From assembly GCA_028565635.1 (NCBI GenBank), contig JAOXYB010041882.1, forward strand, positions 1-12,895: 12,895 nt of DNA, read 5' to 3'. This DNA is from Phoronis ovalis. Lineage: Eukaryota > Phoronida > Phoronidae. A model generated the notes under the pieces. It ran no database searches. It had not been told where the DNA came from and saw only the letters and a list, made by a program, of their open reading frames with translations. The position numbers were made by a program, and so were the translations under genes. Shown one piece after another: positions 1 to 7,859 of the stretch. Positions within the stretch are counted from its first letter, which is position 1, and the number at the start of each line of letters is the position of its first letter.

Positions 1-16
1 CAGCCCAGTTGAAAAT

Positions 17-300
17 TTTGGATTTGGATTGTATACTTCTTACGGTATTTTTTTTGGATTGCTACCGTAAAGAAATTCAAAAATTTGGTTTGCTACCCGC
101 TGCTTACGGCAAATAATTTGGATTAATTTTAGGTTTGTATCCATAAAACGATTTTTGCAATTTGGTTTGTATCAGTCAGTTTGCATAAAAATGGATTGCT
201 ACTCAAATATTTCAAAATTTTGGATTGCTAACCTTATATTTCACAAAATTCGGATTGGGTTTGCTACCGCAAGCTAAAATTTTGGATTGGGCTCCGCGGC
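17..300. repeat. Degenerate short-period repeat (TTGGATTGCTACC motif)
   Basis: About nine imperfect copies of a motif like TTTTGGATTGCTACC or TTTGGTTTGTATC recur every 25-40 bases, at about 24, 54, 84, 131, 161, 192, 219, 250 and 281. On the - strand the motif reads GGTAGCAAWCCAAAATTT. The copies differ in spacing and sequence, so this is an old or rapidly drifting repeat rather than a clean satellite. It runs into a GC-richer stretch (CCGCGGCACATCCCCG) and a run of ten C at 331-340. These look like the edge of an interspersed element. The element is not identified. Confidence 0.55.
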
Positions 301-1065
301 ACATCCCCGTATTCAAAAAAACCTTGAGTACCCCCCCCCCGGCGTGTAATGAGGTAAAATGTGCATGCGTCTGTCATGAACATTTCAGCACAAAGTAAAC
401 TAAAATCACTCTCAATTTTTATGCCCATCCACCAGTGGCTGGGAACATAGTCATTAGATGCGTTGTCGTTGTTGTCATCATTGTCCACACACGATGATCT
501 GATGGGATGAGGTGAACATCTAACATTACAAATGTCTTGTTTATATAAATGTCTGTGTAAAGACACTATTGTATGTTCTTTTTCACATTAACAGTCGTGG
601 CAGATGCCCACTCTTTACTCGTAGCTTATCACTAGATTTTGAGAGGATTGTTTTGTCTGTGTTGTTAATATTTGTGAGTTTTAATGCAATATTATTAAGC
701 TTTATTTCCTGTTATAATAAACAGTGAAGTCCGACTGCAAATTTCCCTTTTCTTAAATTTATGCCAGTAATATGGGCAGGGTAAGTTATAAGATCATGCC
801 TGATTCTGTTACTCATAATAACAAGTCATTTGCTCTCGAATGCAAAGAGATGTCACTTATTTTGCAATTGAATAAAACCATGCTATTCATAAAATTTATT
901 AATATTTATATGAATTTGTATGATTACTACTGATATTCCAATATCTCTCATTTGGTATACTTCAATTGCTACACATACTTGGAATATGTTTACCTTTATT
1001 AAAATATACTTGTGCTTGCTGTTTTTAAACATTAAAATGTTGATAACTCATTACTGATTTTGCAG
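301..1065. other. Non-coding sequence, 5' intron or intergenic
   Basis: No exon is supported here. The start is GC-richer and carries a run of ten C (331-340), then a GTTGTC-rich low-complexity patch (about 462-485). From about 640 on it is AT-rich like the introns further right. A strong donor-like GGGTAAGT sits near 780, but the bases before it have no open frame of the right phase to join the first called exon. The part next to 1065 must be intron, because it ends in the acceptor ATTTTGCAG. Confidence 0.5.
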
Positions 1066-1230
1066 TTGCATGTGATCCAGGAAAAACACTTGTGATTGGT
1101 CAAGAGCAATGTGAACCATGCCCAAGGGGATATTACAAGGACAGCATATTTGGAGATTGCAAAATCTGTTCCAATCTTGACTTTATAACTGAAACTGAGG
1201 GAAGCATTAGCGAGGAGAACTGCACCATAG
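1066..1230 (+). CDS. Exon: ephrin-receptor-like cysteine-rich module 1
   Basis: A 165-nt exon between acceptor ATTTTGCAG and donor ATAG|GTTGTT, phase 1 to phase 1. It reads ACDPGKTLVIGQEQCEPCPR, then GYYKDS, and ends SISEENCTI. Six cysteines follow the ephrin-receptor-like spacing, with the core CEPCPRGYY and a second half GDCKICSN. It is the first recognisable coding exon in the window and belongs to the single modules that precede the A/B array. It is only distantly similar to the A and B types. One N-C-T sequon lies at the end. The donor is weaker than those further right, but the in-frame joining to the exon at 2213 (split codon G|CT, Ala) supports it. The protein acts outside the cell; the exact role is unknown. 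Confidence 0.85.
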
Positions 1231-2212
1231 GTTGTTCATTTAATTATTTCATTTGTTAGCTAATATAAGGTGGAGAGCATTGTATTGCAAAACTTTTATA
1301 ACTTACTGTATAAAAGTATGCATGTTTTGAAAGTATAAAGTTACTTAATATAGTAAATACTAATAATTTAATTTCCTTTATATAGATCATGTGGCTTAGG
1401 CAATTTTGGTGTAAAAACTTAAATTTTTTTGGAAATGCCGGTAAAATACAAAAGAATGTATTAGTTGGAAATGCTCAATCTGCATAAGGTTGAAACTTTT
1501 CATGAAAGAATGGTCTTTTATACATAAAAAAACTATTTTTATATGAATGAAAAACAAAATAAAAAAAAAGTATTTCAGTAGATATTTTTTAAACTCGACA
1601 CAAATGAATGTAATTAATTCTTTAAACAGGAATATTATAAATGACATTATTATAATTTTTTAAGAGTGCTCGAGAGTTTTGGAATATTTTTTTAAAGCTC
1701 TAATAAAATGAATATTGGTTCCATATCATTGTCGATGTTTATATTCTGATATTTATATTTTTGATGATTAAATTAGTAATAACATCAACCTAACAATAAA
1801 GATTAATTAATTATTCAAAACTAATATCTTAAAATTCCCAGCTGTAACCTTCCCATCTGTAACATTTAAACACAAAAATCAAGTGTTTAAATTATTTTCT
1901 AAACTAAAAATTTGAAAGTTTAGTTTGAGTAGTAATTGACAGGAGATTGAACAAAAGAATAACGCTATAAAATTGATTAAGTGTCATACACGCAGTTGGT
2001 GAAGGACAGAAAATACAGTTTTTTTGGTATCTTATTTACTAATAACTAGTAAAAATTCTTCGAGTAGTACTTTTGCATTATATCCCTTCATATTGTACCA
2101 AAGTTGAATTTAATTCAATTTTTTGTCTGTTTCCTTGACACGTACTTTAATTCATATGTTTGCATACCATGCTGTAATAGCAAAGTCTAATAAAAATGAC
2201 TTGACATTTTAG
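1231..2212. other. Intron, nothing further recognised
   Basis: A 982-bp AT-rich intron between the first two modules. It ends in TGACATTTTAG before the next exon. It holds A- and T-runs (for example near 1558-1570), but I see no RNA gene, element or credible exon. A - strand open frame at 1396-1647 is low complexity (Phe, Ile and Lys rich) and looks like chance. Confidence 0.7.
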
Positions 2213-2377
2213 CTAACTGCAGTGCTGGCTCATATCACAATAAAACAACAAATGAATGTCAGCTTTGTCCTATTGGAACGTACCAAGAGCAGAAATGGCA
2301 AACAACCTGCAATACTTGTAATGGGGATCATCAATCAACCAAGCAAACTGGATCAACTAGCCAAAAGCAGTGCATGA
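2213..2377 (+). CDS. Exon: ephrin-receptor-like cysteine-rich module 2
   Basis: A 165-nt exon between acceptor GACATTTTAG and donor GCATGA|GTAAAT, phase 1-1. It reads NCSAGSYHNKTTNECQLCPI, then GTYQEQ, then TTCNTCNGDHQSTKQTGS, and ends SQKQCM. Six cysteines and the CPIGTYQ core are close to the family consensus, so this is one of the clearest modules here. It carries an N-K-T glycosylation sequon. The split codon A|TT (Ile) joins it to module A1 after a 1284-bp intron. Like its neighbour at 1066 it stands outside the A/B array and is probably an older, stable module. Confidence 0.88.
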   Translation, partial: LTAVLAHITIKQQMNVSFVLLERTKSRNGKQPAILVMGIINQPSKLDQLAKSSA

Positions 2378-2413
2378 GTAAATATATGATGGGATTAATA
2401 AAGTGTGACTTAC

Positions 2414-2599
2414 TTTGGTAATTGGTATATGAGAAACTGATAACAAATGGTGATCCCATACAGGCATGGAGAAACCACTGAAAGTACTGGATAGTATCTG
2501 ATTTGACCTCCAAAATATCCGATTGAAAAACTGGTTGCTGGATGTCAGTATATATATCCAACAGTTTACATTTATCTTTCTCGAGGTCACCAAAAAAAT
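2414..2599 (-). CDS. Candidate antisense exon, unknown protein
   Basis: On the - strand, acceptor GATTTTTATCAG (AG at 2601-2600) and donor CAAA|GTAAGT bracket 186 nt that stay open in one frame, phase 1-1, for 61 codons. The peptide begins FFGDLEKDKCKLLDIYTDIQ and includes DILEVKSDTIQYFQWFLHAC and MGSPFVISFSYTNYQ. Its mixed, non-repetitive composition looks like a real protein, unlike most chance frames in this AT-rich DNA. It lies 36 bp from + strand module 2, inside the next intron, so it would be a nested gene or a decayed copy of one. A weaker - strand frame with an acceptor lies at 2735-2800 (EVVKQDEQAFTHLVDKSTHI). I do not recognise the family. It could still be chance. Confidence 0.27.
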
Positions 2600-2952
2600 C
2601 TGATAAAAATCAAATATGACAATACCATGCATTCACTGGTATATTTGATCATGCCAATGCATTTATTAAAAAGCTATTTTGGAAGAAAATTTAAATTGTT
2701 AGGGTTTAGTCTAGCCTTATACTTATACATGTCATGTATAAATGTGTGTGCTTTTGTCCACTAAATGTGTAAATGCTTGTTCATCCTGTTTAACCACTTC
2801 CTGAATATTAAGTTAATAATTTCTTATTTCTGGCTCCAAGATAACTATCAAGGAACTGAAACACTATGATAGCAAAAATTACCGCATCAATTAGTTGCAA
2901 AAAAATCAAACTAATTAAGTCCTGTGGAAAACAGCATACTAGGGGTAAAAAT

Positions 2953-3070
2953 AATTATATCCCAGTTACTGCTGTATTTGTACACAGTTGCAAGACATTT
3001 AATGTTCTTGCATTAGTACTTTAAATGTCTTGCAACTGTGTACAAATACAGCAGTAACTGGGATATAATT
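2953..3070. repeat. Perfect 50-bp inverted repeat with 18-base loop
   Basis: The arm 2953-3002 (begins AATTATATCCCAGTTACTGC) is the exact reverse complement of the arm 3021-3070 (ends GCAGTAACTGGGATATAATT). The loop is 3003-3020, TGTTCTTGCATTAGTACT. I found no mismatch over the 50 pairs when compared base by base. After a few unpaired bases the stem resumes weakly (TAAAAAT against ATTTTTC). RNA from either strand would fold into a very stable hairpin. It could be a foldback mobile element (MITE), a recent inverted duplication or a small-RNA precursor. Terminal features such as a target-site duplication are not clear. Confidence 0.9.
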
Positions 3071-3661
3071 TTGCATTTTTCTGGTTTACAATATACCGAG
3101 ACTAATATAACACTGACCTATTATAAAGAAGCAGAAGATACTAATCACACTAAATATTAGTGGCTCCACCAGCTTACTGTTTGCATAAAAAAGAGCACAA
3201 AAACATTCTTTGATAACTCAGAAAGTGCTGGACCAATTTCAATGAAATTTGGATCAAAATGTTTGAATGGTTAGGAGATGTAGTAAAAAATTTGGTTGTC
3301 ATCGATCTTAATCCAAAATGGTTGCTATGTGTCATAAACTTTGTGTTGAAAGCCATTAATTTCACAATGTAGTTAATGGCACAATAATGCTGCTCTCCAC
3401 TCAGCAGATTACTTTCACTTCTCATGTTATAAATGTATATTGTTGACACAACCATATATTGTAGCAGAATTATTACATATTTCGATCATATTATATTTTA
3501 TATACTTTCATAATGACATTTCAGATTGCTTGATCAGATGTTGTAAAGTAAGAAAAGCATAAGCAAGATTTTTATTGTGTAATCATATTTATTAAATGAA
3601 CTTGGGATCATAGTGTAAGGATTATACATAGTATCTGAAAACTATCTAATATCTGTTTTAG

Positions 3662-3826
3662 TTTTTTGTCCAGTGGGAAAAGAAGAGAGATCCTCAGGTC
3701 AGTGTGCTGCATGTGAAAGGGGATGGTACAAGAACACTACAATGCCAGCAGACAATTGTACTCAATGTCCATTAACCATGACTACCATTGATTCTGGCTC
3801 TACTGATATTGCAAATTGTAGTATAA
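3662..3826 (+). CDS. Exon A1: ephrin-receptor-like module
   Basis: A 165-nt exon from acceptor ATCTGTTTTAG to donor ATAA|GTATGA, phase 1-1. Peptide FCPVGKEERSSGQCAACERG, then WYKNTTMPADNCTQCPLTMT, then TIDSGSTDIANCSI. It has six cysteines, with sequons N-T-T, N-C-T and N-C-S. It is the most divergent A copy: SSGQCAACERGW replaces the STNQCDLCERG of A2-A4, so it is probably the oldest or most stable A exon. The apparent GTG start at 3673 is just an internal Val codon, since the exon is open back to the acceptor. Confidence 0.9.
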
Positions 3827-4139
3827 GTATGAGACTTGATAATAACATATTTAATTTATAATAAAAAAATTAGTATTTGTATTTTTTTTAATTTGATACA
3901 TTTACTAGTATGTTATAAATTTTTTAACATAATAAAAGTTCAATCATATAATAATGTAAATATTATTATACTAGCTGTGCTTAATCACTATAAGTAATGA
4001 AATGCAGACTTTCTGGCACTATGCAAATCAATTTTTTACGTTTAATACCTATATGTGTTTAATCTTTCTTCAAAATGGAAAGTTCATAAAAAAAATGTGA
4101 TTAAGACTTAATAACATGGCAAATTTAATTGAATTCCAG
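3827..4139. other. Intron A1-B1
   Basis: A 313-bp intron, very AT-rich, with an AATAAA within 35 bases of the donor (TTTATAATAAAAAAATTAG). Its first bases, GTATGAGACTTGATAATA, resemble the start of the other A introns, while the middle is unlike them. It ends GAATTCCAG. No gene seen. Confidence 0.75.
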
Positions 4140-4310
4140 AAATATGTACTGTGGGCCAAATGTTGAGTAATAATTATTCTGAGTGTGAGGATTGTGACTA
4201 TGGTTTCTACCAAATGGTTGATGCTCCCAGCAGTACTGATAAATGTCAACCCTGCAACGAAAATAAAACAACAAGACGTAAAGCAGCTAACAGCTCAGTG
4301 GAATGTGAAT
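4140..4310 (+). CDS. Exon B1: ephrin-receptor-like module
   Basis: A 171-nt exon from acceptor GAATTCCAG to donor GAAT|GTAAGA, phase 1-1. The split codon A|AA gives Lys, then ICTVGQMLSNNYSECEDCDY, GFYQMVDAPSSTDKCQPCNE and NKTTRRKAANSSVECE. Six cysteines, plus three strong sequons (N-Y-S, N-K-T, N-S-S). B modules are two residues longer than A, with a basic KTTRRK patch before the last cysteine. B1 shares GQML with B5, against GQEL in B2-B4. Confidence 0.9.
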
Positions 4311-4801
4311 GTAAGAGCCAAATTGATCAGAATATGTGTTTGATATATCTGCTTTACTTTAGAAGTTAATTCCCTTATTTGTAAGCATGATTTTTAAAAG
4401 TACTTCTTTCATGTTTCAAATCATCAACAAAATAGTATAATTACTTTTGATACTTAGATTGTCTGTTGGGTATTAGAATCTGTGTCAATTTGAAATATCT
4501 ATGAATATGGAGTTTCTGAAGTCATGATCTCCAGACTCAACATAACGACGCAAAAATGCCTCTCATAATTTACCCGGGTACCATTTTTACTGCACATGTT
4601 TGCTTAAAAGTACAGATATTATTGTAAATAGCAGCATATGAGACTACATAGTACCATATTTCTCATATTTGAACTTCAAACGATATTATAAAATTAAGTA
4701 TCGTTGTGGAATTTAGCTAAGCATAAACAAGGTTTTTATTACAAAATCTTGACTTAATGTTATAGATGTAGAGAACTTATCTTGTAATCTGGTATTTTAA
4801 G
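4311..4801. other. Intron B1-A2
   Basis: A 491-bp intron with the same block order as the introns after B2 and B3: a conserved start GTAAGAGCCAAATTGATCAG, then GATTGTCTGTTGGGTATTAG, a CATGATCTCCAGACTCAACA block, and the end CTGGTATTTTAAG. It is part of the tandem duplication. No gene seen. Confidence 0.8.
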
Positions 4802-4966
4802 TTTATTGTGCAATGGGAAAAGAAGAGAAATCTACAAATCAGTGTGATCTCTGTGAAAGGGGGTTGTACAAGAACACCACAACACCCAGAGACAAGTGCA
4901 CTCAATGTCCAACATCTATGACTACCATTGGACTTGGTTCAACTGATATTAAAAATTGTAGCATAA
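4802..4966 (+). CDS. Exon A2: ephrin-receptor-like module
   Basis: A 165-nt exon from acceptor GGTATTTTAAG to donor ATAA|GTATGA, phase 1-1. Peptide FYCAMGKEEKSTNQCDLCER, GLYKNTTTPRDKCTQCPTSM, TTIGLGSTDIKNCSI. Six cysteines. It is nearly identical to A3 and A4, with differences such as CAMG for CPMG and IKNC for ITNC. The ATG at 4813 is an internal Met: the frame is open back to the acceptor and the upstream TAT TGT codons supply the first cysteine of the module. Confidence 0.92.
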
Positions 4967-5291
4967 GTATGAACCTTGATGATAACCATTTTGTATTTTT
5001 AATTTGATGTACTGTTAGTTTAATAGGCAAGTTTCATGATATCAACAATACAGTTCAAATAAAGAAAGCTTGATTAACAGCAGCCCTATGAATCACAATA
5101 ATTAAAAAAAGTGCAGAAAATAAATATCATATTAATTAGTCTTAAATGTTAATTAATACCACTATAACAAATTTTTAAAATTAGTGGCACTTATACTTAA
5201 TATTTATCTTTAGTCAAAAGAGCAAACTTTGTAAATAAGTTGTCACAGGTGAAATATCCCTAATATCAGTATAAATGTGATTAAATTCCAG
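4967..5291. other. Intron A2-B2
   Basis: A 325-bp intron similar along its length to those of A3-B3 and A4-B4 (shared GGCAAGTTTCATGATATCAA, CAAATAAAGAAAGCTT and TTGTCACAGGTGAAATAT). It contains AATAAA about 90 bases after the donor. No gene seen. Confidence 0.8.
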
Positions 5292-5462
5292 AAATATGTT
5301 CTGCGGGTCAAGAGCTGAGTGATAACTATTCTGAGTGTCAGGATTGTGACTATGGTTTCTACCAAATGGTCGATGCTCCCAGTAGTACTGATAAATGTCA
5401 ACCCTGCGATGAAAATAAAACAACAATACGTAAAACAGCTAACAGTTCAGCTGAATGTGAAT
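5292..5462 (+). CDS. Exon B2: ephrin-receptor-like module
   Basis: A 171-nt exon from acceptor TTAAATTCCAG to donor GAAT|GTAAGA, phase 1-1. Peptide KICSAGQELSDNYSECQDCD, YGFYQMVDAPSSTDKCQPCD, ENKTTIRKTANSSAECE. Six cysteines and three sequons. It differs from the other B exons by TIRKT in place of TRRKA. It has no upstream ATG, so a start-codon-based gene finder would miss it, but both splice sites and the protein match the other B copies closely. Confidence 0.92.
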
Positions 5463-5970
5463 GTAAGAGCCAAATGGAGCAGAATATGTGTTTGATATCT
5501 GTTTTACTTTAGGAATTAATGCCCTTATTTATATACATCATTTTTAAAATTACTTCTTTCATGTTTGAAGTGATCAACAAAATCAGTATTATTTTTGATA
5601 CTTAGATTGTCTGTTGGGTATTCTAGACTGCCTCAATTTGAAATATCTGTAAAATAAATATAGAATTTCTGAAGACGTGATCTCCAGACTCAATATATGA
5701 CACAAAAATGCTTCTCTTAATTTACCCAGGATAACATTTTCACTGCTTATATGTTATAAATATGCACTTTGCTCAAAAATACAGAATGATATTACTATAT
5801 ATATAGCGGCATATGAAATTAGTACTATATATCTCTCATATTTGAACTTCAAATGATTTTAATCAAGTATGGTTTAGGAATTTAGCCAAGCATAAACAAT
5901 TTTCTTATTACAAAATCTTGGCTTGTAATGCTAGATGTCGAGAAATTACCTTTTAATCTGGTATTTTAAG
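5463..5970. other. Intron B2-A3
   Basis: A 508-bp intron, closely similar to the B3-A4 intron over its full length (GAAGACGTGATCTCCAGACT, TTTTCACTGCTTAT, GCTAGATGTCGAGAAATTA). It is part of the cassette duplication. No gene seen. Confidence 0.8.
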
Positions 5971-6135
5971 TTTATTGTCCAATGGGAAAAGAAGAGAAGT
6001 CTACAAATCAGTGTGATCTCTGTGAAAGGGGGTCGTACAAGAACACCACAACACCTAGAGACAAGTGCACTCAATGTCCAACATCTATGACTACCATTGG
6101 ACTTGGTTCAACTGATATTACAAATTGTAGCATAA
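5971..6135 (+). CDS. Exon A3: ephrin-receptor-like module
   Basis: A 165-nt exon from acceptor GGTATTTTAAG to donor ATAA|GTATGA, phase 1-1. Peptide FYCPMGKEEKSTNQCDLCER, GSYKNTTTPRDKCTQCPTSM, TTIGLGSTDITNCSI. Six cysteines, sequons N-T-T and N-C-S. It differs from A2 at only a few residues (A to P after the first Cys, L to S before YKN, K to T before NCSI). Confidence 0.92.
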
Positions 6136-6489
6136 GTATGAACCTTGATGATATCCATTTTGTAAGATTAAGATTAACTTTTTTGTATTTTTAATTTGAT
6201 GCATTTGTTAGTTTAATAGGCAAGTTTCATGATATTAACAGTAAAGTTCAAATAAAGAAAGCTTAACTAACAGCAGCCCCATGAATCACAATAATTAAAA
6301 AAAGTGCAGAAAATAAATATCATTATATATTAATTAGTCTTAAATGTTAATTTTTACCACTATAACTAATTTTTTAAATCAGTGGCACTTATACTTAATA
6401 TTTATCTTTAGTCAAAATAACAATCTTTGTAAATAAGTTGTCACAGGTGAAATATGCCTAATATCAGTATAAATGTGATGAAATTCCAG
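6136..6489. other. Intron A3-B3
   Basis: A 354-bp intron very like the A4-B4 intron at its start (GATATCCATTTTGTAAGATT is shared) and the A2-B2 intron at its end. No gene seen. Confidence 0.8.
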
Positions 6490-6660
6490 AAATATGTTCT
6501 GCGGGTCAAGAGCTGAGTGATAACTATTCTAAGTGTCAAGATTGTGACTATGGTTTCTACCAAATGGTCGATGCTCCCAGTAGTACTGATAAATGTCAAC
6601 CCTGCAATGAAAATAAAACAACTAGACGTAAAGCAGCTAACAGCTCAGCTGAATGTGAAT
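6490..6660 (+). CDS. Exon B3: ephrin-receptor-like module
   Basis: A 171-nt exon from acceptor GAAATTCCAG to donor GAAT|GTAAGA, phase 1-1. Peptide KICSAGQELSDNYSKCQDCD, YGFYQMVDAPSSTDKCQPCN, ENKTTRRKAANSSAECE. Six cysteines and three sequons. It is almost identical to B2, differing by E to K after NYS and at the TRRKA patch. A different + frame here starting at 6517 is only a shadow of this exon. Confidence 0.92.
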
Positions 6661-7172
6661 GTAAGAGCCAAATGGAGCAGAATATGTATTGATCTGCTTT
6701 ACTTTAGAAATTAATGCACTTATTTGTAAACAGCATTTTTAAAAGTACTTCTTTCATGTTTGAAATGGTAAACAAAATCAGTATTATTTTTGATGCTTAG
6801 ATTGTCTGTTGGGTATTACATAGACTGCCTCAATTTGAAATATCTGTGAAGTAAATATAGAATTTCTGAAGACGTGATCTCCAGACTCAATATATGACAC
6901 AAAAATGCTTCTCTTAATTTACCCGGGATAACATTTTCACTGCTTATTATGTTATAAATATGCACTTTACTTAAAAATACAGAATTATATTACTATATAT
7001 ACAGTAGCATATGAAATTAGTACTAACTATATATTTCTCATAATTGAACTTCAAATGATTTTAATCGAGTATTGTTTAGGAATTTAGCCAAGCATAAACA
7101 AGATTTTTATTACAAAATCTTGGCTTGTAATGCTAGATGTCGAGAAATTATCTTTTAATCTGGTATTTTAAG
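6661..7172. other. Intron B3-A4
   Basis: A 512-bp intron, the nearest sister of the B2-A3 intron. Near its end two short stems could compete: AAGATTTT/AAAATCTT at 7100-7121 and GCCAAG/CTTGGC at 7087-7124. No gene seen. Confidence 0.8.
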
Positions 7173-7337
7173 TTTATTGTCCAGTGGGAAAAGAAGAGAC
7201 ATCTACAAATCAGTGTGATCTCTGTGAAAGGGGGTTGTACAAGAACACCACAACACCTAGAGACAAGTGCATTCAATGTCCAACATCTATGACTACCATC
7301 AGACTTGGTTCAACTGATATTACAAATTGTAGCATAA
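7173..7337 (+). CDS. Exon A4: ephrin-receptor-like module
   Basis: A 165-nt exon from acceptor GGTATTTTAAG to donor ATAA|GTATGA, phase 1-1. Peptide FYCPVGKEETSTNQCDLCER, GLYKNTTTPRDKCIQCPTSM, TTIRLGSTDITNCSI. Six cysteines. Private changes are K to T in EEKS, T to I in KCTQ and G to R in TIGLG. The GTG at 7184 is an internal Val, not a start. Confidence 0.92.
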
Positions 7338-7688
7338 GTATGAACCTTGATGATATCCATTTTGTAAGATTAAGATTAACTTTTTTGTATTTTTAATTTG
7401 ATGCATTTGTTAGTTTAATAGGCAAGTTTCATGATATCAACAATAATGTTCAAATAAAGAAAGCTTAACAACAGCCCTATGAATCACAGTAATTAAAAAA
7501 ATGCAGAAAATAAATATTACAATAACTGTCTTTAATGTTAATTAATACCAGCATAGCTAAATTTCAAAATCAATGGTACTTAATATACATACTATTTATC
7601 TTTTATTAGTCAAAAGAGCAAAATTTGTAAATAAGCTGTCACAGGTGAAATATACCTTAATTTAAGTACACATTTCATTAAATTCCAG
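7338..7688. other. Intron A4-B4
   Basis: A 351-bp intron, similar to those of copies 2 and 3. It carries CAAATAAAGAAAGCTTAA (AATAAA) about 115 bases past the donor. No gene seen. Confidence 0.8.
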
Positions 7689-7859
7689 AAATATGTACTG
7701 CGGGTCAAGAGCTGAGTGATAACTATTCTGAGTGTCAGGACTGTGGCTATGGTCTCTACCAAATGGTTAATGCTCCCAGTAGTACTGATAAATGTCAACC
7801 CTGCGATGAAAATAAAACAACAAGACATAAAGCAGCAAACAGCTCAGCGGAATGTGAAT
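7689..7859 (+). CDS. Exon B4: ephrin-receptor-like module, mosaic copy
   Basis: A 171-nt exon from acceptor TTAAATTCCAG to donor GAAT|GTAAGA, phase 1-1. Peptide KICTAGQELSDNYSECQDCG, YGLYQMVNAPSSTDKCQPCD, ENKTTRHKAANSSAECE. Six cysteines, three sequons. Its first half goes with B2/B3 (AGQELSD), while the bases just past the donor (GTAAGAACCAGGAGGAGCAG) go with B5 (GTAAGAATCAGGAGGAGCAG), so it looks like a crossover or conversion product. A different + frame at 7716 is a shadow. Confidence 0.92.

Larger units (their letters stand above)
2378..3661. other. Intron with antisense exon candidate and large hairpin
   Basis: A 1284-bp intron between module 2 and module A1, ending TCTGTTTTAG. It contains the - strand exon candidate (2414-2599), a perfect 50-bp inverted repeat (2953-3070) and, at about 3180-3400, a stretch that reads like an interspersed repeat (a phrase such as AGTGCTGGACCAATTTCAAT). 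It is richer in odd structure than the other introns. Confidence 0.6.

Noticed and set aside
264-566. 100-codon open frame on the - strand
   Set aside because: It crosses repeat sequence, a poly-C run and a low-complexity Asp/Asn stretch, with no recognisable domain.
767-780. Micro-exon between a CCAG acceptor and a GGGTAAGT donor
   Set aside because: Phase does not fit the exon at 1066 and the frame contains stops.
1396-1647. 83-codon - strand frame in the first intron
   Set aside because: Phe/Ile/Lys-rich low complexity as expected from AT-rich DNA; no splice support.
2357-2632. 91-codon - strand frame overlapping the antisense exon candidate in another frame
   Set aside because: The other frame has exact splice borders and a more natural composition, so this one is its shadow.
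5214-5426. - strand frames opposite the B exons (also 7610-7828 and 9720-9914)
   Set aside because: They recur only because the B exons recur; the + strand frame has the cysteine pattern and splice sites.
6517-6714. + strand frames at 6517-6714 and 7716-7922
   Set aside because: Out-of-frame shadows of exons B3 and B4, without cysteine modules.
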